From positions 38,414 through 102,413 of the forward strand of contig NZ_BMOK01000013.1 in NCBI RefSeq assembly GCF_014647035.1: 64,000 nt of DNA, in the 5' to 3' direction. Below, in pieces: positions 25,752 through 34,541 of this stretch. Under the pieces are notes generated by a model, which worked only from the letters and a program-made list of their open reading frames with translations, was not told the origin of the DNA and ran no database searches. This DNA comes from Sporolactobacillus putidus (GTDB lineage Bacteria > Bacillota > Bacilli > Bacillales > Sporolactobacillaceae). Both the position numbers and the translations under genes were made by a program. Positions within the stretch are counted from its first letter, which is position 1; every line of letters starts with the position of its first letter.

Positions 25752-26717
25752 TTATGGATATCGTGATTTTTCATCTCCGGGCGGTCTGGAAGATTGCGTT
25801 TCCGGCTGTTTTTTGATTTCCTCCGGCAACTGGGATGAGGGGTCGGGAATTTTTCGCGGTTCGATATTGATCACGTCGGAAGAATAAAGGGTGACTTCTA
25901 TACTCCCCCCATATTGTTTCGCTCGAATCAGGATCGGCTGGTTATATTTATTTTGAAAACGCAAGTCCGGCCCATACCAGCTGACTGTCGCATCGCGTCC
26001 GGGCGGGACATAAGGGACACTCCTGCTGTGAGAGTAGCGTTCCACGATGTAGAGCCCCGCGTTGTCGACGGCATTAAACAAAGTTGATGAGACCTGGCAG
26101 ATCCCTCCTCCGATATCTTCGGAAAATTCCCCTTTAACAATGATCGGAGCACTCGTGTATCCCTTGTCCGGGGTTCTCTTCCCGACCACTTCGTTGAATG
26201 AAAATGTCTCATTTGGAAAAACAACATAATTGTCAATGGCTTTTGCGGCGAGCAAAATATTGTGCGTCCGGTTTGTATTCCCCGCATTAAAATAAGTCGC
26301 ATACCGGCCAATTTTTTTTACCCGGATGTTGGCAAGCAGCTCGCCGTCCACTTTCGGATAAATATTCAGCAGGGGAAGCTCTATTTTTGAAGGCCCAAAT
26401 CCGAAGAAATAGGCATAAAACTGATCTTTGAATGTCTGCCTGTATAATCTGCGTCCGGCCTGCCCATGGATAATGCTGCCCTGTTCATTGATCATCGCGT
26501 TTACGGGAGCGCGGTAGATTTGCTGATCAATTTTATTGATGAATTGACTGTACTTTTGATCGTCAATCATTGGCGCAACCGGAACGGGGGCTGTGAAATC
26601 TGTACGGTGAACAACGGCAATTGTCTGCCCCTGAAGAGTGACGGTCAAACTGTCCTGAGGCTGAGCGGTTTGTGCAGAGAACATGAGGAAGAACACGGCC
26701 ATCCATAGATTCATCAT
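25752..26717 (-). CDS. VanW family protein, exported
   Basis: 321 aa with an N-terminal signal-like segment (about 1-22, LWMAVFFLMFSAQTAQ). The middle resembles the putative peptidoglycan-binding domain that precedes VanW, and residues about 155-285 form VanW: VVFPNETFSFNEVVGKR, GEFSEDIGGGICQVSSTLFNA and ERYSHSRSVPYVPPGRDATVSW. A Pro/Glu-rich tail follows. VanW was named from vancomycin clusters but its activity is unknown. ATG 26715-26717 is 9 nt from GGAGGTG; a TTG 18 nt upstream lies inside that site. Singleton, so no resistance role is implied. Confidence 0.88.
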   Translation of the reverse strand: MMNLWMAVFFLMFSAQTAQPQDSLTVTLQGQTIAVVHRTDFTAPVPVAPMIDDQKYSQFINKIDQQIYRAPVNAMINEQGSIIHGQAGRRLYRQTFKDQFYAYFFGFGPSKIELPLLNIYPKVDGELLANIRVKKIGRYATYFNAGNTNRTHNILLAAKAIDNYVVFPNETFSFNEVVGKRTPDKGYTSAPIIVKGEFSEDIGGGICQVSSTLFNAVDNAGLYIVERYSHSRSVPYVPPGRDATVSWYGPDLRFQNKYNQPILIRAKQYGGSIEVTLYSSDVINIEPRKIPDPSSQLPEEIKKQPETQSSRPPGDEKSRYP

Positions 26718-26771
26718 CAATTGGTACACCTCCAAGCATTAGTATGGGCAGGATTTCTTCCTTTAACCTTG

Positions 26772-26822
26772 GATCGGTTTGCCCCTCGATTTTGGTGTCC
26801 AAAATCGGGGGGCAAACCGATC
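26772..26822. repeat. 51-nt near-perfect inverted repeat
   Basis: Two 24-nt arms (26772-26795 and 26799-26822) with one mismatch and a 3-nt loop. The arms contain GGTTTGCCCC. It abuts the 21-bp array and lies between the divergent vanW-like and tetR genes. Confidence 0.85.
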
Positions 26823-26900
26823 TGGCCGATAGAGCGCCGAATCTGGCCGATAGAGCGCCGAATCTGGCCGATAGAGCGCCGAATCTGGCTGACGATCGAT
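26822..26900. repeat. 21-bp tandem array, three full copies
   Basis: Identical 21-bp units (starting CTGGCCGATAGAG) lie at 26822-26842, 26843-26863 and 26864-26884, with a diverged fourth. The period is a multiple of three, so open frames with a seven-residue repeat appear on both strands, but none has a start site. The units share the CGATA core with the other arrays. Confidence 0.85.
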
Positions 26901-26940
26901 ATAACGAAAGCAGCGGGAGAATAGCAGGCGGTTGCCGCCG

Positions 26941-26991
26941 TTGACTAAGCCGGTCAACGGCTGTATACTTTAATTGACCGAAATGGTCAAT
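26941..26991 (+). promoter_or_regulatory. promoter and TetR operator of the second ABC operon
   Basis: TTGACT (26941-26946), 17-nt spacer, TATACT (26964-26969). ATTGACC-GAAAT-GGTCAAT (26973-26991) lies at the start of transcription. This is a typical TetR-family operator layout and implies autorepression. Confidence 0.78.
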
Positions 26992-27017
26992 AGTGATGGC
27001 AATAAGAAGGTGATCGG

Positions 27018-27647
27018 TTGATTTCAAAATTTCTGAGTCTTGAACCCGAGAAACAAACGCGTATTATCAATGCCGCGCTGACGGAGTTCTCGGAAAGGGG
27101 GTATAAAAACGCTTCGACAAACGAGATCGTGAAGAGGGCGAACATCTCCAAAGGGCTGCTCTTCCATTATTTTGGCAACAAAAAAAAGCTGTTTCTGTTT
27201 CTTTACGATTATTCCCTAGATATTTTTTTAAATGATTTTTACAGTAAAGTCGATTATGGAGAGACCGATCTTATCAAAAGGCTGAGACAAGTGACGCTGC
27301 TGAAAATCAAGCTTAGTCAGAAGCATCCCGATTTATATAACTTTCTCGTTGTTTCGATGGTAGATGACGCTATCGAGATCAAGCCGGAACTTGAAAATAA
27401 GTATAAGGCTGCCGTTCAGGACGGTTTCAACAAGCTGTTTGCAAATATTGACGCTTCAAAATTGAAAGAAGGGCTGGATTTACGCCATGTGACGAAAATC
27501 ATTATGTGGGTCAGCCAGGGCTTTGGCAACCGCGTACTCGAACGGATGCGGCAAGATCCCGATTATAAAGCACACTTTGATATTCAGGAATTCATGACGG
27601 AGTTTGATGAGTATATCGCTATTTTGGAAAATGCTTTCTATAAATGA
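27018..27647 (+). CDS. TetR family transcriptional regulator
   Basis: 209 aa. The helix-turn-helix is in residues 13-55 (RIINAALTEFSERGYKNASTNEIVKRANISKGLLFHYFGNKKKL), followed by a ligand-binding helical domain. The TTG start at 27018 follows AGAAGGTGAT. It is the first gene of an operon with an ABC ATPase and two permeases, 19 nt before the ATPase start, and a palindrome overlaps its transcription start. It probably represses the operon until an exported compound binds. Confidence 0.9.
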   Translation: MISKFLSLEPEKQTRIINAALTEFSERGYKNASTNEIVKRANISKGLLFHYFGNKKKLFLFLYDYSLDIFLNDFYSKVDYGETDLIKRLRQVTLLKIKLSQKHPDLYNFLVVSMVDDAIEIKPELENKYKAAVQDGFNKLFANIDASKLKEGLDLRHVTKIIMWVSQGFGNRVLERMRQDPDYKAHFDIQEFMTEFDEYIAILENAFYK

Positions 27648-27666
27648 CTGTCCGGGAGGAATGAAC

Positions 27667-28557
27667 ATGAGTGCCATCGAGTTCAAAAAACTGACCAAGA
27701 GCTACGGCAAGTCCAGAGGAATTATTGATGTTAATTTTAAGGTTGAGGAAGGGGACATTTTCGGATTTATCGGACCGAACGGAGCGGGAAAATCGACAGC
27801 GATCCGGACGCTGCTCGGGCTGATTCACCCGACAAGCGGCAGCGCAACGATCTTCGGGAAGAGCTGCATCGAGCATCCGCAAGTAAAAAAAGACGTCGGT
27901 TACCTGCCGTCCGAAGTGTTTTACTACGATCATATGAGGGTTATCGATCTGCTCAACTATTCCGCAAGTTTCTATAAGAAAGACTGTAAAAAAAGAATCC
28001 GCGAACTAGCTGAAATCATGGATCTCGATCTGAAAAAGAAGATTGACGACCTTTCGTTTGGCAACAGGAAGAAGGTCGGTATCGTACAGGGGCTGCTTCA
28101 CGACCCTAAACTGATTATACTTGATGAACCGACAAGCGGGCTCGATCCGCTGATGCAGCAGAAATTCTTTGAACTCATCAGAGATGAGAATAAAAAAGGG
28201 GCGACAATATTCTTTTCCTCGCATATTCTCGGAGAGGTGCAGCGCATGTGCAACCGTGTTGCGCTCATCAAAGAGGGCAGGATTATCAAGCTTGAAAAAA
28301 TGAGCGATCTGAGGGAAAACAACTATAAAAGGATCAGAATTGAAACACCTGCGGCCATCGACCGATCGTTTTTTGAAATGCCCGGAGTAAGCAAACTGGA
28401 GCTTAAGGATCATATGGTGAATTTTTTATTCAGAGGCGATATCAACACAGTCATCAGGAAGATTTCACAGACCAACATCGCCAACCTGTTGATCGAAGAA
28501 CCCGATCTAGAGGAGATCTTCCTTCATTACTATGAAAAGGAGGGTGAAACGGTATGA
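27667..28557 (+). CDS. ABC transporter ATP-binding protein
   Basis: 296 aa. Walker A GPNGAGKST (36-44), signature LSFGNRKKVGI, Walker B LIILDEPTSGLDP, H-loop FSSHILGEVQ; a C-terminal extension of about 80 aa follows the core, as in bacitracin/drug-type ABC-2 exporters. The start is the second ATG (27667): the first one directly abuts GGGAGGA and leaves no spacer. It overlaps the next gene by 4 nt (ATGA), so coupling is likely. Confidence 0.92.
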   Translation: MSAIEFKKLTKSYGKSRGIIDVNFKVEEGDIFGFIGPNGAGKSTAIRTLLGLIHPTSGSATIFGKSCIEHPQVKKDVGYLPSEVFYYDHMRVIDLLNYSASFYKKDCKKRIRELAEIMDLDLKKKIDDLSFGNRKKVGIVQGLLHDPKLIILDEPTSGLDPLMQQKFFELIRDENKKGATIFFSSHILGEVQRMCNRVALIKEGRIIKLEKMSDLRENNYKRIRIETPAAIDRSFFEMPGVSKLELKDHMVNFLFRGDINTVIRKISQTNIANLLIEEPDLEEIFLHYYEKEGETV

Positions 28558-29357
28558 ACATGTATCTGCACGAGCTGAAATCGATGAGAAGATCGACGCT
28601 GATCTGGATATGCGCTATGATCGCGCTGGCTGCAATCTATTTTTCAGTATACCGCGGTATTGTAAGCGATGCGGCAGGCTTTAAAAGGCTGCTGGGCGGC
28701 TACCCCGAGCCGGTGCGGGCGGCGCTCGGCATCTCGGTTGACAGCATCACCTCGCTTCTCGGTTTTTATTCCATGATCTTTTCGTTTATCACACTGTGTG
28801 CGGCCATCCAGGCGATGAACCTTGGCACTTCAGTCCTCTCAAAAGAAGTGCGGGAGCGGACGGCGGACTTTCTTCTCGTCAAGCCTGTCTCGCGTTCGGC
28901 CGTTGTCAGCGCCAAACTTCTGGCTGCGTTTACGATGATCATGGCCACCGACGTCATCTATTATCTTGCAGTGTCTCTTATGGCATCGATGGTGAAAACG
29001 TCGGATTACAGCGGTCGGATCTTTTTTCTGATTAATCTGACCTTGTTTTTCATTCAGCTGATTTTTCTCGCGATCGGAGTCGCTGTTTCCGTCTTCTTCG
29101 CAAAACTGAAATCCGTGATTCCGGTCTCGCTCGGCGTCGTTTTCGGCCTTTACATGATCGGCGCGATTATTGCCGCCGGCAAGGATAACGCGGCCGCGCG
29201 CTTTATTTCTCCTTTTAAATATTTTGATATGACCTACATTATTAAGCATACCGGCTATGAGCCGTCTTATCTTATTGCCGGTGCGGGTATCGTCATCGCA
29301 GCGATAGCGATAAGCTATATCATTTATGTGAAAAAAGATATACATGCAGTGAACTGA
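28554..29357 (+). CDS. ABC-2 type permease, first of a pair
   Basis: 267 aa with six hydrophobic segments. The loop VLSKEVRERTADFLLVKPVSRSAVVSAKLLAAF is shared with the next gene (IVAKEERDKTTEFLIVKPLSRTAVITAKLFAAL), so the two are paralogues that probably form a heterodimeric channel with the ATPase. The start ATG overlaps the ATPase stop. Confidence 0.9.
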   Translation: MNMYLHELKSMRRSTLIWICAMIALAAIYFSVYRGIVSDAAGFKRLLGGYPEPVRAALGISVDSITSLLGFYSMIFSFITLCAAIQAMNLGTSVLSKEVRERTADFLLVKPVSRSAVVSAKLLAAFTMIMATDVIYYLAVSLMASMVKTSDYSGRIFFLINLTLFFIQLIFLAIGVAVSVFFAKLKSVIPVSLGVVFGLYMIGAIIAAGKDNAAARFISPFKYFDMTYIIKHTGYEPSYLIAGAGIVIAAIAISYIIYVKKDIHAVN

Positions 29358-29389
29358 ACGGTTCACGGGCCATACGAGGAGGCATGATG

Positions 29390-30184
29390 ATGAATATTTT
29401 TCTGAGAGAACTGAAGGCGAACAGAAAAGCCCTGATCATATGGAGCGTCTGCATGTTTTTACTCGTTTTAAGCGGTATGAGTAAGTACACGGCTTATTCT
29501 TCAAGTGGACAGAATAACGCGCTCTTCAACAGTATGCCGCATTCGCTTAAAGCGCTGCTGGGATTTGGTTCGTTTGATGTGACGACGATGAGCGGGTATT
29601 TTGCGATGCTGTTTCTTTATATTGAGCTTACGGTCGCTATCCATGCGGTGCTTCTCGGCGCGGGCATCGTCGCCAAAGAGGAGCGTGACAAGACAACCGA
29701 GTTTCTGATCGTCAAACCGCTGTCACGAACCGCCGTTATCACCGCCAAACTGTTTGCCGCCCTAGTGGAGGTCTTTGTATTGAACATCGTTACACTCGTT
29801 TCATCCATTTTTATGGTTGACGCTTATAATAAAGGGGCGGACATTTCCGGCGAAATTGTTCGGTTCATGGTGAGCATGTTTATCGTTCAGCTCATTTTCC
29901 TGTCGCTCGGCGCGGCGCTGGCGGCATTCATCAAGAACCCGAAGGCGTCAGGTTCACTTTCTGCCGGAGTTCTGCTGGCTTCGTTTGTGGTATCGAAAAT
30001 AACGGATCTGACCGACAGGCTGAACATGCTCAATCTGCTGTCTCCCTTTAAATATTTCAGTTATAAAGATCTGGTTGAGGGTGGCGGTCTCAGCGCTGGT
30101 ATCATTATTCCGGCGATTTTGCTTGTTGCCGTCTTATCTGCACTGACCTATTTCTTTTACCGGAAAAGGGATCTCAATGTTTAA
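29390..30184 (+). CDS. ABC-2 type permease, second of a pair
   Basis: 264 aa, paralogue of the preceding permease with the same coupling-loop motif (EFLIVKPLSRTAVITAKL) and a similar SPFKYF segment near the C-terminus. Three ATGs occur in a row (29384, 29387, 29390); the last is 7 nt from AGGAGG and gives MNIFLRELKANRK, parallel to MNMYLHELKSMRR of its sister. End of the tetR operon. Confidence 0.9.
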   Translation: MNIFLRELKANRKALIIWSVCMFLLVLSGMSKYTAYSSSGQNNALFNSMPHSLKALLGFGSFDVTTMSGYFAMLFLYIELTVAIHAVLLGAGIVAKEERDKTTEFLIVKPLSRTAVITAKLFAALVEVFVLNIVTLVSSIFMVDAYNKGADISGEIVRFMVSMFIVQLIFLSLGAALAAFIKNPKASGSLSAGVLLASFVVSKITDLTDRLNMLNLLSPFKYFSYKDLVEGGGLSAGIIIPAILLVAVLSALTYFFYRKRDLNV

Positions 30185-30256
30185 TCCGGCATTTGGGCCA
30201 GCGGTTTAAAGTCAGTCATTAATTGAGGAACACATGAGAAATGGAGTGCGCAATAA

Positions 30257-30769
30257 GTGAGCACCGAACAAACCATCTTTTCATTGGCCCCGATCATCGA
30301 ACCGGATTCCATGGTGTTGATTCTCGGATCGATCCCGGGCCAAATTTCGCTAATGAAGCAGCAATATTATGCCAACCCGAGAAATCATTTCTGGACAATA
30401 CTCTCCACACTCTTCGGAGAGAAGAAAAAAAACGATTACGTGGATAAACTGGCGTTCCTGAGAAGGCACAAAATCGCTCTCTGGGATTCCATTCACCAGT
30501 GCATCAGAAAAGGAAGTCTGGATTCGGCGATCAGGGGTGAGGAGCCGAACGATATAAAGAGTTTATTGAAAGCACATCCCGACATTAAACTTATCGCCTT
30601 CAATGGAGGAAAATCCTATTCAGTATTTAAAAAGTATATTGGTTTTTCTTCGATTCAGGGTATCGATTATACGCGGCTTCCGTCGTCCAGTCCCGTACCC
30701 GGCCGTTATACGAAATCGTTTGAAGAGAAGGTTGAAATCTGGAAAGTGATCGGGGACTACCTGGATTAA
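30257..30769 (+). CDS. DNA-deoxyinosine glycosylase (UDG superfamily)
   Basis: 170 aa. It resembles the hypoxanthine-DNA glycosylase group: LILGSIPGQISLMKQQYYANPRNHFW near the N-terminus (motif 1 and the NPRNxFW signature) and LPSSSPVPGRYT near the C-terminus (motif 2). Such enzymes remove deaminated adenine from DNA. The start is GTG 30257, after GGAGTG. Apparently monocistronic. The family is secure; the exact lesion is inferred. Confidence 0.85.
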   Translation: MSTEQTIFSLAPIIEPDSMVLILGSIPGQISLMKQQYYANPRNHFWTILSTLFGEKKKNDYVDKLAFLRRHKIALWDSIHQCIRKGSLDSAIRGEEPNDIKSLLKAHPDIKLIAFNGGKSYSVFKKYIGFSSIQGIDYTRLPSSSPVPGRYTKSFEEKVEIWKVIGDYLD

Positions 30770-30779
30770 AACGTTACTG

Positions 30780-30852
30780 ACCGATCAATTAGATCGGAAA
30801 AACCATTAACTGACTGAGTGTTCCTCCGCAATTACGGAATTAAAAACACTCA
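30780..30852. repeat. hairpins in the 393-bp gap before the Sel1 gene
   Basis: CCGATC/GATCGG (30781-30797) and TGAGTGTT (30815-30822) with AACACTCA (30845-30852). They may end the glycosylase transcript, although T-runs are missing. The rest of 30770-31162 shows only a good ribosome binding site (GAAGAGGAG) for the next gene. Confidence 0.45.
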
Positions 30853-31162
30853 AAGCGTCATCAATTTCAAATTTACTGAAAATTTATACGGCTTGATTCA
30901 CTTTTAGCGTTCATTTAATATAAAAATGAGAAGGAGTCTTCAGTAATTTTTAAGGGACAAAAAGAGAATATGACTGTCGTGTTGTTGATGTCTCAGACGA
31001 ATAATCAATTGTGAAATGGAAACGTGTGAGTTGTCCGGAAACGTTCCACAAGAGCCTTCGACCGTACATTCAGTCTCTGATAATAAAGTGGGAAACGGTG
31101 GCGAGAGAGTAGAGATGATCGCCTGTCATCTCCGTCTAACATGAAAACGAAGAGGAGCCGTT

Positions 31163-33466
31163 ATGGAAAATTCGACAAATAGTATGCTGGAAGTAACTTT
31201 GGGCAACACAGACATTGAATCGGGAGTAACGTTCAATCTGCAGGTGGCCCCCGAGCATTTAATCCGTAAGTTGAGGCGCCGTCGAAAAATCAGTATTCAA
31301 CTGTACCAGGAACCGGGCAGCACTCCTTTGGCCGTTCAGTCCGGACCGGAGAGCGGTACGTATAAGAATGAGGACGGGGAATTTGACTATTCTTTTCCAT
31401 TGCGCCAGGATCGGATGCAAGTCTCCATTCCATACGCTGTTTTACCCCTCTTTCATTACGGAGATTTGGTTACGGCGCGGATCAGCCTGGAAAATTCCGC
31501 AACAGGAGAGGTTCTCAGTCATGAAACGCTATCCTTGTTCGTGACAAAAGAAGAACTGCTGAAGCCGCTGACACCCAGCGCGCTGGAAGAGTATCTCAGA
31601 AGCGGAATTCCTCTGGACGAGCGATGGGAAAAAACGTCTTACTGGCTCGGGCGGTATGCCGGAGACAGCAAGGTGCTGAGTGCCGGGATCGATCTGCTGA
31701 AAGAGATTGCCGTCGGAGGTTTGCCGGAAGCGGAAAAGAAGCTGTATGAGCTGTACAGTGATGAGCATCTTCCCGTCTACGATGAAAGCGAAGCCCGGAA
31801 ATGGCTGGCGCGGATGGAGCAGAGGGATCAGGCCGCCCCTTCGGCAGCCGGAGAAGGAAAATCTGTGGATTCAAAAGATCTTCCTGAGAAAATCACGGAC
31901 GAGGCTGCTCTCAGAACCAGTGAACAGCTGGCTGAGGAAGGCAGCCTTGAGGCGATGTGGATGATCTTTACATTCAGCCGCTCGCCGCAGGGGGCGGCCT
32001 TCAGCAAGGAACAGGCATTTTCATATTTGAAAACAGCAGCCGCCGGCGGTTACGAACAGGCGGTAGGCGCGCTGGCGGACGCTTTTGAGAAAAACTATGT
32101 ATTTATTTCCAAAGAAAATGCCGAGGATTATCTGGCTGTTCTTGAATCGGCGGCTGAGAAAAAGTTGCCTCTAGCCGAATATCTTCTTTTCCAGATCTAC
32201 TACGATGGTGTTTGCTTGGGCCAGCCCGTACACGGAGACAAGAAGAAGGCGTATACTATGCTAAATGCGGCGGCAGAAGGCGGCAGCATTGAGGCAGCCT
32301 ACAGCCTGTGGAAATTCTACGAAAACGGAAATGAGTTTCTGATGGAGCAGGAGGGCGCGCTTAAATGGCTGAATGCGGCGGCGGAACAGGGTTACGCGGC
32401 GGCGGAAGCGCGCCTGGGCGATCTTTATATAGACGGGAAATGCCTGAAAAAAGACAATGAAAAAGGTCTTTATTATCTTGGAGAAGCGGCAGAGAAGAAT
32501 AACTGGGACGCGCAGATGAAGCAGTTTCAGAGTTATTATGAAGGACGCTATAAAGATATTCTGTTTCAGAAGGATACCGAAAGGGCTTTTGCACTACTCA
32601 GAAAATTCGCGGACGCGGGCAATCCGAACGCACGGATGCTTATCATGGACAAGTATGAGAACGGCAACGAAATGTTAATTGAGCACAGGGAAGCGGCCGG
32701 CTATCTGAAAGCGGCAGCGGACGACGGGTTTGTCCCGGCCATGTACAAGATGGCCAATGTTCTGCTGGATGGCCTCTACTTCCCGAAGGATTTGGAGCGT
32801 GCCAAAAAACTGCTGGAGAATGCTGCCGCAGCCGGTTATCCGGACGCTCAGTTTGCCCTGTACCAGTATTACTTCTCCGGATACAAGACGCTCAAAAGCG
32901 GACAGGTCAATCGGGAACGGGCTTACAAGTGGCTCCTGAAAGCCGCACGGACCTTGCCTCAGGCCCAGTATGAGATATGGGTGCTTGCCGGAGATAAGAA
33001 AAATTCCGATATAGACATCACACCGCAGAATGCAATTGAATACCTGTTCCGCAGTGCCGCTCAAAAGTTCAGTCCGGCGCTCTATCACGTGGGCATGGCT
33101 TTCGGCGAGGGCAGAGAAGTGAAAAAAAATACACAGCGAGGGATCGCGCTGATTGAGGAGGCCGTCTCTCTGCATAATGCGGAAGCAATGTATACTCTTT
33201 CGGAAATACGGACCAAGGGTGAATTCGGAGGAGAATCCGTAAAGCAGGACGCGGAAGAGGGCTTGCATCTGCTGCTGCTGTCTGCAGAATTAAGTTATCC
33301 GCCCGCCTGCAATCGTGTCTGGCAGTTGTACTCGGAAGGCAATCTGGCGGATGAATCGGAAGCCTGGGTCAAAACAATCAGGGACACCGCGGTGCAAGCG
33401 GGGTATGCGATTGAAGAGAAAAGTCTGGACACGGTTAAAAAGGAGATTGCAGGCTCCAAAGAGTAA
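31163..33466 (+). CDS. Sel1-repeat (TPR-like) protein
   Basis: 767 aa. The first 230 residues are unrecognised; from about 235 to 740 the protein consists of Sel1-like helical repeats with the pattern AAxxGxxxAxxxL...Y..G (for example ALKWLNAAAEQGYAAAEARLG and AYTMLNAAAEGGSIEAAYSLW). Such repeats are protein-protein scaffolds. There is no signal peptide or membrane segment, so it should be cytoplasmic, which is less common for bacterial Sel1 proteins. ATG 31163 follows GAAGAGGAG. No obvious partner gene adjoins it. Confidence 0.85.
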   Translation: MENSTNSMLEVTLGNTDIESGVTFNLQVAPEHLIRKLRRRRKISIQLYQEPGSTPLAVQSGPESGTYKNEDGEFDYSFPLRQDRMQVSIPYAVLPLFHYGDLVTARISLENSATGEVLSHETLSLFVTKEELLKPLTPSALEEYLRSGIPLDERWEKTSYWLGRYAGDSKVLSAGIDLLKEIAVGGLPEAEKKLYELYSDEHLPVYDESEARKWLARMEQRDQAAPSAAGEGKSVDSKDLPEKITDEAALRTSEQLAEEGSLEAMWMIFTFSRSPQGAAFSKEQAFSYLKTAAAGGYEQAVGALADAFEKNYVFISKENAEDYLAVLESAAEKKLPLAEYLLFQIYYDGVCLGQPVHGDKKKAYTMLNAAAEGGSIEAAYSLWKFYENGNEFLMEQEGALKWLNAAAEQGYAAAEARLGDLYIDGKCLKKDNEKGLYYLGEAAEKNNWDAQMKQFQSYYEGRYKDILFQKDTERAFALLRKFADAGNPNARMLIMDKYENGNEMLIEHREAAGYLKAAADDGFVPAMYKMANVLLDGLYFPKDLERAKKLLENAAAAGYPDAQFALYQYYFSGYKTLKSGQVNRERAYKWLLKAARTLPQAQYEIWVLAGDKKNSDIDITPQNAIEYLFRSAAQKFSPALYHVGMAFGEGREVKKNTQRGIALIEEAVSLHNAEAMYTLSEIRTKGEFGGESVKQDAEEGLHLLLLSAELSYPPACNRVWQLYSEGNLADESEAWVKTIRDTAVQAGYAIEEKSLDTVKKEIAGSKE

Positions 33467-33481
33467 TCAAAGTGATGAAGA

Positions 33482-33853
33482 GTGCGGTTTTTAAATGTGA
33501 TGAGGGTTGGATACAGGGATTGCGCAAAGGGGTTATGGCGTGATCCCTGTCCTTTTCTGAGAATAGATCCTATCATGTGTAAACTGTCTTTGCTGGGAAG
33601 AGGCGCTGCGGCTCTGTCATTCCATTTTACAATAGGCCTCTTTACAGCCGGCGTTATCCAGACATACTCGTTCTTGGCTACATATTTAGTGATGGTTCTT
33701 GGAAATACCGGGTTTATTCTGCTGATGAAGGAAAGCGAGGATCATGAACTGATCCGGCTCGCTGAAAGCGATGATCTGACGGACACACTCAATCGCAGAA
33801 CATTTATTGCTCGCACAAAACGGTGCTTTTCGCGGTCAATACCAAACGAATGA
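33482..33853 (+). pseudogene. truncated GGDEF diguanylate cyclase remnant
   Basis: The frame encodes two hydrophobic segments (FHFTIGLFTAGVI and FLATYLVMVLGNTGFIL), a linker ESEDHELIRLAES and DDLTDTLNRRTFIAR, which is the first helix of a GGDEF domain (canonical DxLTGxxNRRxF). It then ends 13 codons later, before the GGDEF signature, the metal-binding Asp and the rest of the fold. It is a 3'-truncated membrane diguanylate cyclase and cannot be active. The start is unclear. Confidence 0.65.
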
Positions 33854-33922
33854 AGAAACTGTGGAAGCGTAAAGATTCGGTTGATCCGACAAAATTATGA
33901 ACCGGGTGCTCGCCGTGGTGTA

Positions 33923-33973
33923 TTGACAAATGCCAAAAAGGTAATATATTATCTAAATGGGTAATGCATTACC
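33923..33973 (+). promoter_or_regulatory. marR promoter with two operators
   Basis: TTGACA (33923-33928) and TATTAT (33947-33952, 18-nt spacer). GGTAATATATTATC (33940-33953) covers the -10, and the perfect palindrome GGTAATGCATTACC (33960-33973) lies just downstream. Together they also form a larger inverted repeat, AAAAAGGTAAT (33935-33945) with ATTACCTTTTT (33968-33978). The arrangement is typical of MarR autorepression. Confidence 0.82.
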
Positions 33974-34064
33974 TTTTTGAACTTAAGCAAGCTTTCCGGA
34001 CGATTGACAACATGAAAGGCTGATGTAAAAGTCGCAGATGATCTTTTTATGGCAGGTGAAAAAC

Positions 34065-34541
34065 ATGAGTAAATTAGACTTGATGCCGGACGGACAATAT
34101 GTGTTCGGGGCTGTTTTTGTGGCGGCGAACAGAATCAATACCATGCTGGAAAAGGAATTAAAAAAATTTGACGTGACGACGAAACAATGGTTTTTGTCCA
34201 TTGTGATCGATAACTTGTTCGATCGGCCGCCGACCATAAAAGAAGCTGCCCGGGAAATGGGGAGCTCCCACCAAAATGTCAAACAGATCGCATTGAAGCT
34301 GCAGCAAAAAGGTTTTTTAACACTGGAAAAAGACAAACAGGACTCACGGGCGATCCGGTTGAAACTGACCGACTCAAGCCTTGACTTCTGGAAAAAGCTG
34401 AGAGAGGAAGCCGATGCTTTTACCCGGACATTATTTAAAGATATTGATGGAGATGAACTGAGGGCAGCCCGAAACGTTATAAGGAAAATGCTGTCCAATA
34501 TATCAGAAATGGATAAAATAAATGGAGAGAACGGACGATGA
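34065..34541 (+). CDS. MarR family transcriptional regulator
   Basis: 158 aa winged-helix protein: TIKEAAREMGSSHQNVKQIALKLQQKGFLTLEKDKQDSRAIRLKLTDSS is the recognition helix and wing of MarR proteins, flanked by dimerisation helices. ATG 34065 lies 6 nt after GCAGGTG; an earlier in-frame ATG (34038) has no site. Its stop overlaps the start of the membrane protein gene by 4 nt, so the two are coupled and the regulator probably represses both through the two operators upstream. Confidence 0.9.
   Translation: MSKLDLMPDGQYVFGAVFVAANRINTMLEKELKKFDVTTKQWFLSIVIDNLFDRPPTIKEAAREMGSSHQNVKQIALKLQQKGFLTLEKDKQDSRAIRLKLTDSSLDFWKKLREEADAFTRTLFKDIDGDELRAARNVIRKMLSNISEMDKINGENGR

Noticed and set aside
26721..27027. 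Several frames with seven-residue repeats between the vanW-like and tetR genes
   Set aside because: They come from the 21-bp period being a multiple of three. No start signals, and a hairpin and promoter occupy the same DNA.
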